Positions 28,369 to 37,942 of a stretch of DNA of 40,984 nucleotides are shown piece by piece. The stretch is from an uncultured Clostridia bacterium (GTDB lineage Bacteria > Bacillota > Clostridia > TANB77 > CAG-508), in NCBI GenBank assembly GCA_944391795.1, contig CALXUW010000086.1:1-40984 (forward strand), in the 5' to 3' direction. Position 1 is the stretch's first letter. Each line of letters starts with the position of its first letter. The position numbers were made by a program, and so were the translations under genes. Below the pieces are notes generated by a model that was given only the letters and a program-made list of their open reading frames with translations, ran no database searches and was not told the origin of the DNA.

Positions 28369-28600
28369 AAAAAAACCATTTCCTTCCTACACTTTTCTAG
28401 GACGAAATGGTTATCATTCGTGGTACCACCTAAATTTATTAGTTTTTTACTAATCTCATTAATGTTTTTAACGGTTTCTTACCGCTTTTCTCTACTTTTG
28501 TTTTCAAGAAAAGACCTAAAAAGTGAAATTTCTATATATTCATATTAAATGGCTTTCAGCCTATGACCATTTTCTCTTGTTTAAATATGTTTTTAATATA
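28369..28600 (-). promoter_or_regulatory. T-box leader (tRNA-Phe type)
   Basis: The minus strand contains the T-box core GGTGGTACCA (28421-28430) followed by a terminator (AACCATTTCGTCCT ... AGGAAGGAAATGGTT) and a T-run (28369-28411). Upstream lies a stem I region with AGGCTGAAAGCC and a loop GAAATTTCACT that offers UUC as specifier. Readthrough would occur when uncharged tRNA-Phe binds. It fits control of pheS and pheT. Confidence 0.88.
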
Positions 28601-28645
28601 TATACTTTGCTTTTTAATTGGTTTTTTTATATTCAATACTTTTTT

Positions 28646-28674
28646 ATTTTATCATATATTTTTATTATTTTCAA
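28646..28674 (-). promoter_or_regulatory. Promoter of the pheST operon
   Basis: TTGAAA, 17-nt spacer, TAAAAT on the minus strand upstream of the T-box. Confidence 0.5.
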
Positions 28675-28702
28675 TAGTTTTGGCAAAAAATATTTATATA
28701 TT

Positions 28703-28990
28703 AAGCTGTCTAAAATGGTTATAATTCGTAGTTAGAATAGACTGCCATTTGGGGATGTTATTTATATAAAATTTATTCCATTCCTCGGCTCAATACGTAA
28801 ATAAAGCCCTTCTAAATATAAAATAAACGAGCCTCTCGCTACAAATTTTTTCGCGCTTCCTCATTTATTTTACATTAAGAAGGGCTATTATTTACTCCAA
28901 TCGCACTCGTCATTACATAAATTTTATATAAATAACATCCCCAAATGGCAGTCTATTCTAACTACGAATTATAACCATTTTAGACAGCTT
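28703..28990. repeat. 288-bp hairpin element with perfect 73-bp inverted repeats
   Basis: Arms 28703-28775 and 28918-28990 are perfectly complementary (outer ends AAGCTGTCTAAAATGG). Inside is a second, imperfect pairing: TAAATAAAGCCCTTCT near 28798-28815 with AGAAGGGCTATTATTTA near 28878-28894. No ORF of note is inside. It lies between the divergent pheS-operon promoter and the VWA gene. Confidence 0.9.
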
Positions 28991-29146
28991 TTTTGTAAAT
29001 TGTACTGAAACTTCAACCTTAAATTACTGAAAGTTTGAGAGTTCTTTAATTTATTTGTTTTTAATTTTATTTTTTTTTATTTTTTTGTTGTAATTTTTCT
29101 ACATTGTGTTAAAATATATTAAAGTAAAAAAAGGAGGCAGACAAAT

Positions 29147-30496
29147 ATGAATATGAAAAAGAAAATTTTTATAATACTTTTTTTAGTATTAATTTTATTT
29201 GCAAACATGTCTTTTGCTTCATATGCTACTGTAAAAATGGAAGTAGTTGAAGAACCTGTTTGCACAATTGATTTAGGGGAAAATTCAAAATTTGAGAAAA
29301 AATTAATCTCAAAAGACTTAAGTAATAAAGAAGTTACTTTACAGTTAGAAGTTACAAATAATGAAGGAACTTTAAAACCTACTGGAGAAATTATGTTAGT
29401 AATTGATAATTCTGATAGTATGAATACTGAAGTATCTTCAGATGTTACTAGAAAGGATTTGGTTTTTGAATCTGCTAAAACTTTGGTTACAAATCTTCTA
29501 AAAGATAATTCTAATTTAAAAGTAGGAATTGTAAGCTTTTCTTCTAATTTAGATGTTTCAAAAGAGGGAACTATTGAAGATGCAAGTGTTGTATCTACTT
29601 TAAGTAATGATGTTACTTTATTAGAAAATGCTATTTCTAGCATAGAGCCAACTGGTTCAAGAACAGACTTAGATGCAGGGTTAGAACTTGCAACTAATCA
29701 ATTTACTAGTACTGATAATAACAAATATATGATTGTTTTAACAGATGGTGTACCTAATATAGCTGTTGATTATGATAAAAAATATTATTCAGATGATGTA
29801 ATTGCAAAAACAAAAGAACAGTTACAAGCAACTCAAACAAATGGTATAAATTTAATTACTATGCTAACAGGAATTGAAGATGAATCTTATGTACCAAATG
29901 GAGTAACTAAAAATTTTGGACAAATAATTAGAGAAACTTTCGGAACTCCAAGTAATCCAACTGCTGGTAAATTCTATTATATACAAGATGATAAAATAGA
30001 AGAAACTATAACTAACGATATTTACAATGATTTACTTCCAATTTCTAAGACTTTAAAAGATATAACTATAATTGATTATTTTCCAAAAGAAATAATTGAT
30101 AATTTTGAATTTGCATATGTTTCTTCAGCAAATATTGGTAATATCTCAGCAAGTGTTGATAAAACTAATAATTCAATTACTTGGACAATTCCAGAATTAG
30201 AAGTTGGTAAAACAGCTACTGTTCAATATAAATTAAAACTTAAAGAAGATTTTGATAGTAGTATAGTTAATAAAATTTTAGATACTAACGAAAAGGTTGA
30301 TATAACTTATAAAGACTTTGAGGATAATGAAGATTCAAAAACTTCTGATGTTACACCTAAATTAAAACTTACTGAGCCACCTGCAAAATTACCTGCTGCT
30401 GGTAAAACTATGTTTATTGGATTAGCAATTGGGGCTGGAATTTTACTTATATATTCTTTAGTAAAATTAAAATTGTTTAATAATATGACAAAGTAA
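29147..30496 (+). CDS. Secreted VWA-domain surface protein with LPxxG-like C-terminal anchor
   Basis: The product is 449 residues. A signal peptide (MKKKIFIILFLVLILFANMSFASYA) is followed by a VWA domain (about residues 80-290) with MIDAS motif DNSDSM, the Thr in TGSRTDLDAG and Asp in VLTDGVPN. A beta-rich domain follows (ITWTIPELEVGKTATVQYKLKL). The end is KLPAAGKT, a membrane helix (MFIGLAIGAGILLIYSLV) and a short positive tail, similar to sortase sorting signals although LPAAG departs from LPXTG. It is probably a metal-dependent adhesin or pilus-associated protein. GGAGG lies before the first ATG. Plus strand, single gene. Confidence 0.85.
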   Translation: MNMKKKIFIILFLVLILFANMSFASYATVKMEVVEEPVCTIDLGENSKFEKKLISKDLSNKEVTLQLEVTNNEGTLKPTGEIMLVIDNSDSMNTEVSSDVTRKDLVFESAKTLVTNLLKDNSNLKVGIVSFSSNLDVSKEGTIEDASVVSTLSNDVTLLENAISSIEPTGSRTDLDAGLELATNQFTSTDNNKYMIVLTDGVPNIAVDYDKKYYSDDVIAKTKEQLQATQTNGINLITMLTGIEDESYVPNGVTKNFGQIIRETFGTPSNPTAGKFYYIQDDKIEETITNDIYNDLLPISKTLKDITIIDYFPKEIIDNFEFAYVSSANIGNISASVDKTNNSITWTIPELEVGKTATVQYKLKLKEDFDSSIVNKILDTNEKVDITYKDFEDNEDSKTSDVTPKLKLTEPPAKLPAAGKTMFIGLAIGAGILLIYSLVKLKLFNNMTK

Positions 30497-30518
30497 AATA
30501 TTAAATAAGAAAAAATAT

Positions 30519-30570
30519 ATAAAACTAAAAGGTTGTTTTAATTAAAATAAACAGCCTTTTAGTTTTTTAT
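30519..30570 (+). terminator. Terminator of the VWA gene
   Basis: A long stem AAAACTAAAAGG-TTGTTT / AAACAGCCTTTTAGTTTT followed by TTATTG. Strong and symmetric. Confidence 0.75.
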
Positions 30571-30763
30571 TGTATAAGAAGTTTAAAATTTATACTCATT
30601 CTATGATATGCTTAAATTTTCCTAATATATTCAATGTACTAAAAACTAAAAAAATTATTATACCAAGATTTTTTATTTATACAAGCTTTATAATTATGCT
30701 TTTTTATTTTAGACAAATTTCGACTAAAATCTTTAACTTTTAAAATTTTGACATAATGATTAC

Positions 30764-32153
<1,390 letters not shown>

Positions 32154-32155
32154 TT

Positions 32156-33787
32156 CTAACTTGCTTTTTTATTTCTTAATTCATTTGCGTATTTTATGCT
32201 TATTTCATTTACTTCTCCTGCTGATATTCTTGCAATTTCTTTTATTACTTCATCTTCTTTTAGGAGTTTTATTTGAGTTTTTGTTCTATCATTATTTACA
32301 TTTTTGCTTATAAAATAATTGTAATCTGCCATTGCTGCTATATTTGGTAAATGTGATATACGCATAACTTGATGTTTTGTAGCTATGCTTTTTAGTTTTT
32401 TTGCAACTGAATTAGCTGCTTTTCCACTTATTCCTGTGTCTATTTCATCAAATACTAATATTGGCATTTGGTCTGTGTCTGCTAACACTTTTTTTATTGC
32501 TAGCATTGTTCTTGACATTTCTCCACCTGATGCTATTTTGGATAATTCTTTTTCATCTTCTCCTTTATTTGTAGTTATAAAAAATTGGACTTTATCTTTT
32601 CCTGTTTTAAGATATTCATTTTCTAGAAATTCTACTTTTACATTTATTTTGGCATTTTTCATTTCTAGCTCTTCTAGCTCTTTATTTATTTTTTCGCTTA
32701 ATTCTTTTGCTTTTTTTGTTCTTATTTCATTTAAAAAATTTGCTAACATGTTCATTTCTTTTTCTAATTTTTTTTGTTTGTCTTTTAATTTATTGTTATA
32801 TTCTTCTAAATTTTCAATATGGTTAATTTCTTTTTCTATTTCTTCTTTATATTTTAAGATTTCTTCTATTGTATTTCCATATTTTCTTTTTAGTGAATAT
32901 ATTAAGTTTAGTCTTTCTTCTATATAGTCTCTTTCTTCTTCATCAAAAGTTATTTCTTCTTTATATTTATTTATATCTCTTGCTAATTCTTGTAATTCGT
33001 AATAATTACTTTTTAATTGGTTTGATATTTTTTCATATTTACTGTCAATCATTTCTATTTTTTCTAGAGCTCTTATTGCCATACTTATACTATCTATACC
33101 ATTTTCTGAAATTAGTTCATCTGCTTCTTGTAAATTTCCTACTATTTTTTCTGAATTCATAATTATTTTTCTTTTTTCTTCTAATGCTTTTTCCTCATCT
33201 ATTTTTAATTTTGCTTCTTTTATTTCATTTAATTGATAACTTAATAAATCTAATTTCCTTTGTTTTTCTTTTTCATCTCCATAATTTTCTTTTAGTTCTT
33301 GTCTTATTTTAATATACTCTTGATATAATTCTTTATATTTTAGTTTATTTTCTTTTATTTCTTCTCCTATAAAACCATCTAAATATTCAAGGTGTAATTT
33401 AGAATCAAGTAAATTTTGATTGTCATTTTGGCCATGAACTTCTATAAAATTAGTCATAAATTCTTTTAATTCATTTACAGTTACCATCCTTCCGTTTATT
33501 TTGCACATATTCTTACCATTTAAATTAATTTCTCTTGAAACTATTATATTGCCATCTATGGCACTTTCATTCTTTGGATCATACATGCATAATTCTACAA
33601 ATGAATTTGTTTCGCCTTTTCTTATCATCTCTTTTGAGAATCTACCACCAGATATAATTTGTAGTGAATCTATTATTAGAGTTTTACCAGCACCTGTTTC
33701 TCCTGTTAAGACATTTAGTCCATTATTAAAATCTATATTTAAATCCTCGATTATTCCTATATTTTTTATATGTAATGTTTCTATCAT
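32156..33787 (-). CDS. recN: DNA repair protein RecN
   Basis: This 543-residue SMC-like ATPase acts at double-strand breaks. Walker A is NVLTGETGAGKTLIIDSL (about residue 30). Two long charged coiled-coil arms flank the hinge (about 150-390). The C-terminal ATPase half has ASGGEMSRTMLAIK (signature) and ILVFDEIDTGISG (Walker B). It is slightly shorter than many RecN (about 550-570) but complete. It has its own promoter with flanking inverted CGAAC half-sites. No frame break. Stop TAG. Confidence 0.95.
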   Translation of the reverse strand: MIETLHIKNIGIIEDLNIDFNNGLNVLTGETGAGKTLIIDSLQIISGGRFSKEMIRKGETNSFVELCMYDPKNESAIDGNIIVSREINLNGKNMCKINGRMVTVNELKEFMTNFIEVHGQNDNQNLLDSKLHLEYLDGFIGEEIKENKLKYKELYQEYIKIRQELKENYGDEKEKQRKLDLLSYQLNEIKEAKLKIDEEKALEEKRKIIMNSEKIVGNLQEADELISENGIDSISMAIRALEKIEMIDSKYEKISNQLKSNYYELQELARDINKYKEEITFDEEERDYIEERLNLIYSLKRKYGNTIEEILKYKEEIEKEINHIENLEEYNNKLKDKQKKLEKEMNMLANFLNEIRTKKAKELSEKINKELEELEMKNAKINVKVEFLENEYLKTGKDKVQFFITTNKGEDEKELSKIASGGEMSRTMLAIKKVLADTDQMPILVFDEIDTGISGKAANSVAKKLKSIATKHQVMRISHLPNIAAMADYNYFISKNVNNDRTKTQIKLLKEDEVIKEIARISAGEVNEISIKYANELRNKKAS

Positions 33788-33804
33788 ATTTTATCATTTC
33801 CTTT

Positions 33805-33874
33805 CAAAAAAATGTTCGCTTTTATTCTATATTATTCCAAAGTTTTTGTCAATACTTTTTCGAACATTTTTTTG
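33805..33874. promoter_or_regulatory. Inverted CAAAAAAATGTTCG sites bracketing the recN promoter
   Basis: CAAAAAAATGTTCG (33805-33818) and its exact complement (33861-33874) lie either side of the recN promoter. The halves resemble GTTCG/CGAAC of SOS boxes but are about 42 nt apart, so a classical LexA site is not shown. Confidence 0.45.
33824..33852 (-). promoter_or_regulatory. Promoter of recN
   Basis: TTGACA, 17-nt spacer, TAGAAT on the minus strand, about 40 nt before the recN ATG. Confidence 0.6.
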
Positions 33875-33886
33875 TTATGTCCAATC

Positions 33887-33923
33887 TGGGACGTTTCCCA
33901 ATTGGACATTTTGTCCAATTGGG
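33887..33923. repeat. GTCC-family palindrome, second copy
   Basis: CTGGGACGTTTCCCAATTGG continues into the palindrome CCCAATTGGACA-ttt-TGTCCAATTGGG. It matches the core of the repeat at 13920-13964. It lies between recN and nfeD. Confidence 0.75.
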
Positions 33924-34204
33924 GACACATCTTGACATCTTGATTTGAAATAAATTAGATATGATATATAAGTAGATTGTAAGCTAAAGACTATAAAACA
34001 TAAATGGATTTATATCAATGGTTTACTTTAAATATTATTTTTACACAAAACCTTAAGCAGTTAAATAGTGGAGTTTCTATTTTATTTAACTAAAATATTG
34101 GCGCGTCAAAAGGTATACATTTTTAATAATAAAATTTATTAGAAAATTTAATATTTTCTATACTTATTTGATTTTTAAATTATGGTACTGTAAAATTACT
34201 ATTA

Positions 34205-34266
34205 TGTCAATATTCTCCGTCCCCATTGACAACATTGGCAACATTGGCAACATTGGCAACATTGGC
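34205..34266. repeat. REP-like unit plus AACATTGGC tandem array
   Basis: TGTCA-N5-CTCCGTCCCC-ATTGACA (34205-34231) is followed by four copies of the 9-mer AACATTGGC (34231-34266) and decaying copies beyond. The unit is shared with 5777-5803. The remaining 33930-34200 has no gene I can recognise. Confidence 0.75.
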
Positions 34267-34425
34267 ACTTTTACAATATTGGGAACATTGAAAATACTGA
34301 GAATACTGAGAATACGGAAAAACATGAAAAAGCCTTGCAATAAAATTAACATAAAAGTATTTCTTTTTTGGAATATTTATGATATAATAGTAATAGTTGT
34401 AATATATAAAGAAGGAGGAATTTTA

Positions 34426-34857
34426 ATGTGGCAAATATGGCTAATAATTGCTGGAGTTTGTTTAATAGGTGAAATTTTGACAGCTGGATTTTTAGTTTTT
34501 TGGCTTGCAATTGGAGCTCTTTTGGCTATGATTGTTAGTTTATTTACAAGTAATTTGATTATTCAGACATCTGTTTTTGTTATTTCATCTGCTATTCTTA
34601 TTTTTGCAACTAAACCTTTTATAAAAAAATTTGCTAAAACAGGAAAAAATGTTAAAACAAATGCTTATTCAATAATTGGTCAAACTGGAATTGTTATTAA
34701 AGATATTGATTCTATTAATTCAAAAGGTCAAGTCAAAATAGATGGTGAAGTTTGGTCTGCTGTTGGTAAAGATGATGTTGATATTGAAAAAGGTACTCAA
34801 ATAAAAGTACTTGAAATAAAGGGTGTTAAAGCTATTGTTTCACCTGTAAAAGATTAG
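34426..34857 (+). CDS. NfeD-like membrane protein
   Basis: The product is 143 residues. Membrane helices lie at about 4-24, 28-45 and 47-66 (GEILTAGFLVFWLAIGALLAMIVSL, IIQTSVFVISSAILIFATKPF). A C-terminal OB-fold follows (GQTGIVIKDIDSINSKGQVKIDGEVWSAV). NfeD proteins pair with SPFH proteins in membrane microdomains, and the SPFH gene follows directly. A longer in-frame reading from 34168 runs through the tandem repeat and lacks a ribosome site; the ATG at 34426 follows GGAGG. Stop TAG. Confidence 0.92.
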   Translation: MWQIWLIIAGVCLIGEILTAGFLVFWLAIGALLAMIVSLFTSNLIIQTSVFVISSAILIFATKPFIKKFAKTGKNVKTNAYSIIGQTGIVIKDIDSINSKGQVKIDGEVWSAVGKDDVDIEKGTQIKVLEIKGVKAIVSPVKD

Positions 34858-34901
34858 TAAGAAAGTTACTAATAATTAAAGGAATAAAGGAGGAATTTTT
34901 T

Positions 34902-35816
34902 ATGTGGTTTTTAATAGTTTTACTTGTAATCATCTTAGTTATTGCTTTTATGTCTATTAAAATTGTTAAACAATCTGAGGTTTATATAATTGAAAGATTA
35001 GGTAAGTTTTACAAAGTTGCTGATGCTGGTCTTACAATTATAGTTCCATTTTTTGATCATGTAAGAAGCGTAGTTAGTTTGAAACAACAAACAATGGATG
35101 TTCCACCTCAAGGTGTTATTACTAAAGATAATGTTACAATTACTATAGATACTGTTGTTTTCTATCAAATAACTGACCCTGCAAAAGCTGTTTATGAAAT
35201 TCAAAGTTTGAAGAAAGGTATCGAATATTTAGCTATTACTACAATTCGTGATATTATCGGTAAAATGGACTTAGATGAAACTTTTAGTTCAAGAGATGGT
35301 ATTAATAATCAATTACGTGCTGTATTAGATGAAGCAACTGATAGATGGGGATGTAAGATAGATAGAGTTGAAATTAAAGATATTACACCACCTGCAGATA
35401 TTAGAGATGCAATGGAAAAAGAAATGAATGCAGAAAGAAATAAAAGAGCTATGATTCTAGAGTCTGAAGCTCAAAGGCAATCTGCAATCACCATTGCAGA
35501 AGGTAAAAAACAAGCTGCAATTTTAGAAGCTGAGGCTGATAAAGAATCTCAAATTAGAAGAGCTGCCGGTGAAGCTCAAGCTATTCGTGAAGTTGCTGAA
35601 GCTAAAGCTAAAGAAATCCAAATGGTCTATGATGCAATGAAAAAGGCTGCTCCTGATGATAAATTGGTTCAACTTAAATCTTTGGAAGCATTAGAAGAGG
35701 TTGCAAAAGGTGAAGCTAATAAGGTATTTATTCCTTTCGAGGCCACTAGTGCTTTAAGTTCTTTAGGAGCTATTAAAGAAGTTATGACAGATGATAAGAA
35801 AAAAGATAATAAATAG
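34902..35816 (+). CDS. SPFH/stomatin-like protein (QmcA type)
   Basis: The product is 304 residues. One N-terminal membrane helix (MWFLIVLLVIILVIAFMSI) is followed by the band-7/SPFH domain (VYIIERLGKFYKVADAGLTIIVPFFD, MDVPPQGVITKDNVTITIDTVVFYQI, DETFSSRDGIN). A long Ala/Glu-rich coiled coil comes next (MEKEMNAERNKRAMILESEAQRQSAI ... AKEIQMVYDAMKK). It forms membrane scaffolds with NfeD. GGAGG before ATG, 44 nt after the nfeD stop. In-phase ATC-GGT and GCC-GGT are read normally. Stop TAG. Confidence 0.94.
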   Translation: MWFLIVLLVIILVIAFMSIKIVKQSEVYIIERLGKFYKVADAGLTIIVPFFDHVRSVVSLKQQTMDVPPQGVITKDNVTITIDTVVFYQITDPAKAVYEIQSLKKGIEYLAITTIRDIIGKMDLDETFSSRDGINNQLRAVLDEATDRWGCKIDRVEIKDITPPADIRDAMEKEMNAERNKRAMILESEAQRQSAITIAEGKKQAAILEAEADKESQIRRAAGEAQAIREVAEAKAKEIQMVYDAMKKAAPDDKLVQLKSLEALEEVAKGEANKVFIPFEATSALSSLGAIKEVMTDDKKKDNK

Positions 35817-35825
35817 ATTATAATT

Positions 35826-35864
35826 AAAGCTCATCTTCAATTAAATGAAGGTGAGCTTTAAAAT
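35826..35864 (+). terminator. Terminator of nfeD-SPFH
   Basis: AAAGCTCATCTTCA pairs with TGAAGGTGAGCTTT, followed by AAAATATATATT. The T-run is weak on the plus strand, so efficiency is uncertain. Confidence 0.55.
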
Positions 35865-35957
35865 ATATATTAAAAAATATATATTTTGGGTATGTATTTA
35901 TCTTATAAAACATTTTTTGTCAATTCAATTATTGAAATTTTGAAAAATTATCATAAG

Positions 35958-36033
35958 AAGTTTAAAGTTTACACAAACTCTCCAATATACTCTCATAAAG
36001 AAATTTGAAGTTCACACAAACTTTCCAATATAC
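35958..36033. repeat. Two diverged 33-nt direct repeats, 43-nt period
   Basis: 35958-35990 and 36001-36033 share AAGTTxACACAAACTxTCCAATATAC. A truncated third copy (TTTACAACTTTCCTATATAC) follows. I see no gene from 35865 to 36210. Confidence 0.6.
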
Positions 36034-36211
36034 CTGTTTACAACTTTCCTATATACTCATTTTAATTATAAGAAATATATAAATAAGCTTTTTTAACATT
36101 TTATATATATAACTATAATATATTAATGTTTCTTCTTTTTATTTTATACTTCTATATTCTAAATTACTTATTATACTTTTTCTTCTGTTTTAATCTTATT
36201 ATTTTAACTAC

Positions 36212-36256
36212 AAAAAAAGATAGTGGATAGTTTTTTTATCTCTATCCACTTTTTTA
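36212..36256 (-). terminator. Original terminator of the GGGtGRT gene
   Basis: AGTGGATAG / CTATCCACT stem followed on the minus strand by ATCTTTTTTT. It lies just beyond the displaced gene end (attL), as expected if it once ended the intact gene now at 40620. Confidence 0.6.
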
Positions 36257-36297
36257 GTTTCATAATTTACTTATTTATATCATTTAATTATTTCATA

Positions 36298-36358
36298 GCT
36301 TCTTCTACCGCTACTGCAACTGCTACTGATGCTCCAACCATTGGGTTATTTCCCATAC
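36298..36358. repeat. attL: displaced 3' end of the GGGtGRT gene
   Basis: A 61-bp direct repeat of 40630-40690. The last 34 bp (36325-36358) are identical. The first part differs at four positions, all synonymous third positions of the minus-strand codons for VAVAVAVEEAMK. The fragment still ends with a stop codon. It is therefore the former gene end, cut off by insertion of the element. Confidence 0.88.
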
Positions 36359-36499
36359 AAAATTATTTGATTTTCCTGTATTTTACTACAATTTATTGTA
36401 TCCTGCAACATTAGTAATATCAAGCATTTAACAAATTATTGAAATTTTATTATATTTTATCTTTTATGGACATAGACATATATTACCCAAAATCTATAA

Positions 36500-36922
36500 T
36501 TATCTTCCATAGCATTCTAAAATATCCTCATCAGAAATTATATTTTGTGAAAATTCATGAGGCTTTAATCCATTTCTAGCCTTTATCCAAGGCGTTTCTG
36601 AATGAGTCATCCTTTCCAAATCATTTCCTGAATAATTACCATATATGTTATAAATCACATCTAAAAACTCCATTATATCCTTATCTATCTTTTCTATTTC
36701 TGTTGTATCTGAAAATTTTTTATAATCTTTCATGCTATCAAATAAACTTCGAAAGACTGGTCCGTGTATCCATGCTTGTGGTTTTTCTTCAAATAATTTT
36801 TTTCCTTTGTTTTTAACCATGTACCATGAATAAGCATAATATACTAATTTTTGAATTTGTATATCTGTTAATTCTGGATTTTTAGACAAGAAATATTGAC
36901 CTATTATTGTAGCATTTAACAT
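36500..36922 (-). CDS. Panacea-domain (DUF4065/SocA-like) antitoxin
   Basis: The 140-residue product matches the Panacea domain: TDIQIQKLVYYAYSWYMVKNKGKKLFEEKPQAWIHGPVF near the start and ERMTHSETPWIKARNG near the end. Panacea proteins are antitoxins that neutralise many unrelated toxins. The ATG follows directly on the TAA of the membrane-protein gene, with GAGGTGG inside that gene's end as ribosome site, so the two are translationally coupled. It lies in a decayed integrative element yet is intact. Stop TAA. Confidence 0.9.
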   Translation of the reverse strand: MLNATIIGQYFLSKNPELTDIQIQKLVYYAYSWYMVKNKGKKLFEEKPQAWIHGPVFRSLFDSMKDYKKFSDTTEIEKIDKDIMEFLDVIYNIYGNYSGNDLERMTHSETPWIKARNGLKPHEFSQNIISDEDILECYGR

Positions 36923-37726
36923 TTAGACCACCTCATTTCTTTCAATATATTTTTCTACGAATACTTTTCCATCTTTAGTTAATGTTATTATCTTATCATC
37001 CTCTGATGGCTCTATAATATTTAAAAACTTTAAACCGTCAAAAATTGTGTCATATTTATTTCTTGCAATTTTGTCTATTTCTTTTTTGGTAAATTTTATA
37101 TTTTTTCTGTTTCTTTTTTTATATCCTTGAATTATTCTACTTTTAAATTTATCTATTTCTATATATTTTTCATTATATATTGTATGCAATAAACTTTTTG
37201 CCTCTTTATTTATCATATTATATGTAGCAAAATATCTTAGTTTGCTATTTTCTTCTTCCAAATCTTTTTTATTACATTCTTTACATTTATCATTTGTTTT
37301 ATTTTCTTCTATACCTAATTTTGCTTTCATCTCTTTAATAAGATTTTTGCTCTCATTATTAGAATCATCTTTTGTAATTTCATTTATAAATTCTTTTTGT
37401 TGATTTATATTGTCCATTTCTTCTTTAACATGCTCTGCAGATAATTTTTTATCCCCAAAAGTAAACGAAAAATTCATATCTTTAAAAATTTCTTTTATTG
37501 TACTCCACTTATGAAAAAACCATAATAGAATTCCAATTCCCAATAATATATAAATTAAAACATATATATTATTAAATAAATTAATTATTTCTTCAAATTC
37601 ACCAATACTATTGAAAACTTTTAAATTTAATAATAATTTTAGCAATACTGGAAGTATAAAGGGTATTATAAAAATTATAAACGTTACTACTATCATCTTT
37701 AGTATTGAAGTAAAAAACTCTTTCAT
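36923..37726 (-). CDS. Two-helix membrane protein, putative toxin partner of the Panacea gene
   Basis: The product is 267 residues. Helices are at about 8-33 (ILKMIVVTFIIFIIPFILPV) and 54-73 (IYVLIYILLGIGILLWFF). A charged cytoplasmic linker carries CKECNKKD. The C-terminal region looks like a winged helix (FTKKEIDKIARNKYDTIFDGLKFLNIIEPSEDDKIITLTKDGKVFVEKYI). I do not recognise a named family. Its place immediately before a Panacea antitoxin with zero spacing suggests a toxin acting at the membrane. Start MKEFFTS follows GGAGG. Stop TAA. Confidence 0.7.
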   Translation of the reverse strand: MKEFFTSILKMIVVTFIIFIIPFILPVLLKLLLNLKVFNSIGEFEEIINLFNNIYVLIYILLGIGILLWFFHKWSTIKEIFKDMNFSFTFGDKKLSAEHVKEEMDNINQQKEFINEITKDDSNNESKNLIKEMKAKLGIEENKTNDKCKECNKKDLEEENSKLRYFATYNMINKEAKSLLHTIYNEKYIEIDKFKSRIIQGYKKRNRKNIKFTKKEIDKIARNKYDTIFDGLKFLNIIEPSEDDKIITLTKDGKVFVEKYIERNEVV

Positions 37727-37902
37727 AATATCCTCCTTACCCATATTTTATCATAAAAAAGTTTTTTTTCAATACTTTTTATCCGTTTTTATTGTAAATA
37801 TTGATTATTAGGTTTTTTTCTTGCATTAAGATATTAATTTTTTAGAAATTAATAATTTTGATTTAAATATATTAGAACATAATAAAGAATATTAATATTA
37901 AT

Positions 37903-37936
37903 GAAGCTAGACTAGAAATTAATATAATCTAGCTTC
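37903..37936 (-). terminator. Terminator of the C39-like pseudogene
   Basis: GAAGCTAGA / TCTAGCTTC stem just past the end of the pseudogene. No clear T-run. Confidence 0.35.
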
Positions 37937-37942
37937 TATATT

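Noticed and set aside
33805-33874. Classical LexA box upstream of recN
   Set aside because: No CGAAC-N4-GTTCG arrangement; the half-sites are far apart.
36298-36358. A separate small gene or simple GCA/GTA repeat
   Set aside because: It matches the coding end of the GGGtGRT gene with synonymous differences only and has no start; it is better explained as attL.
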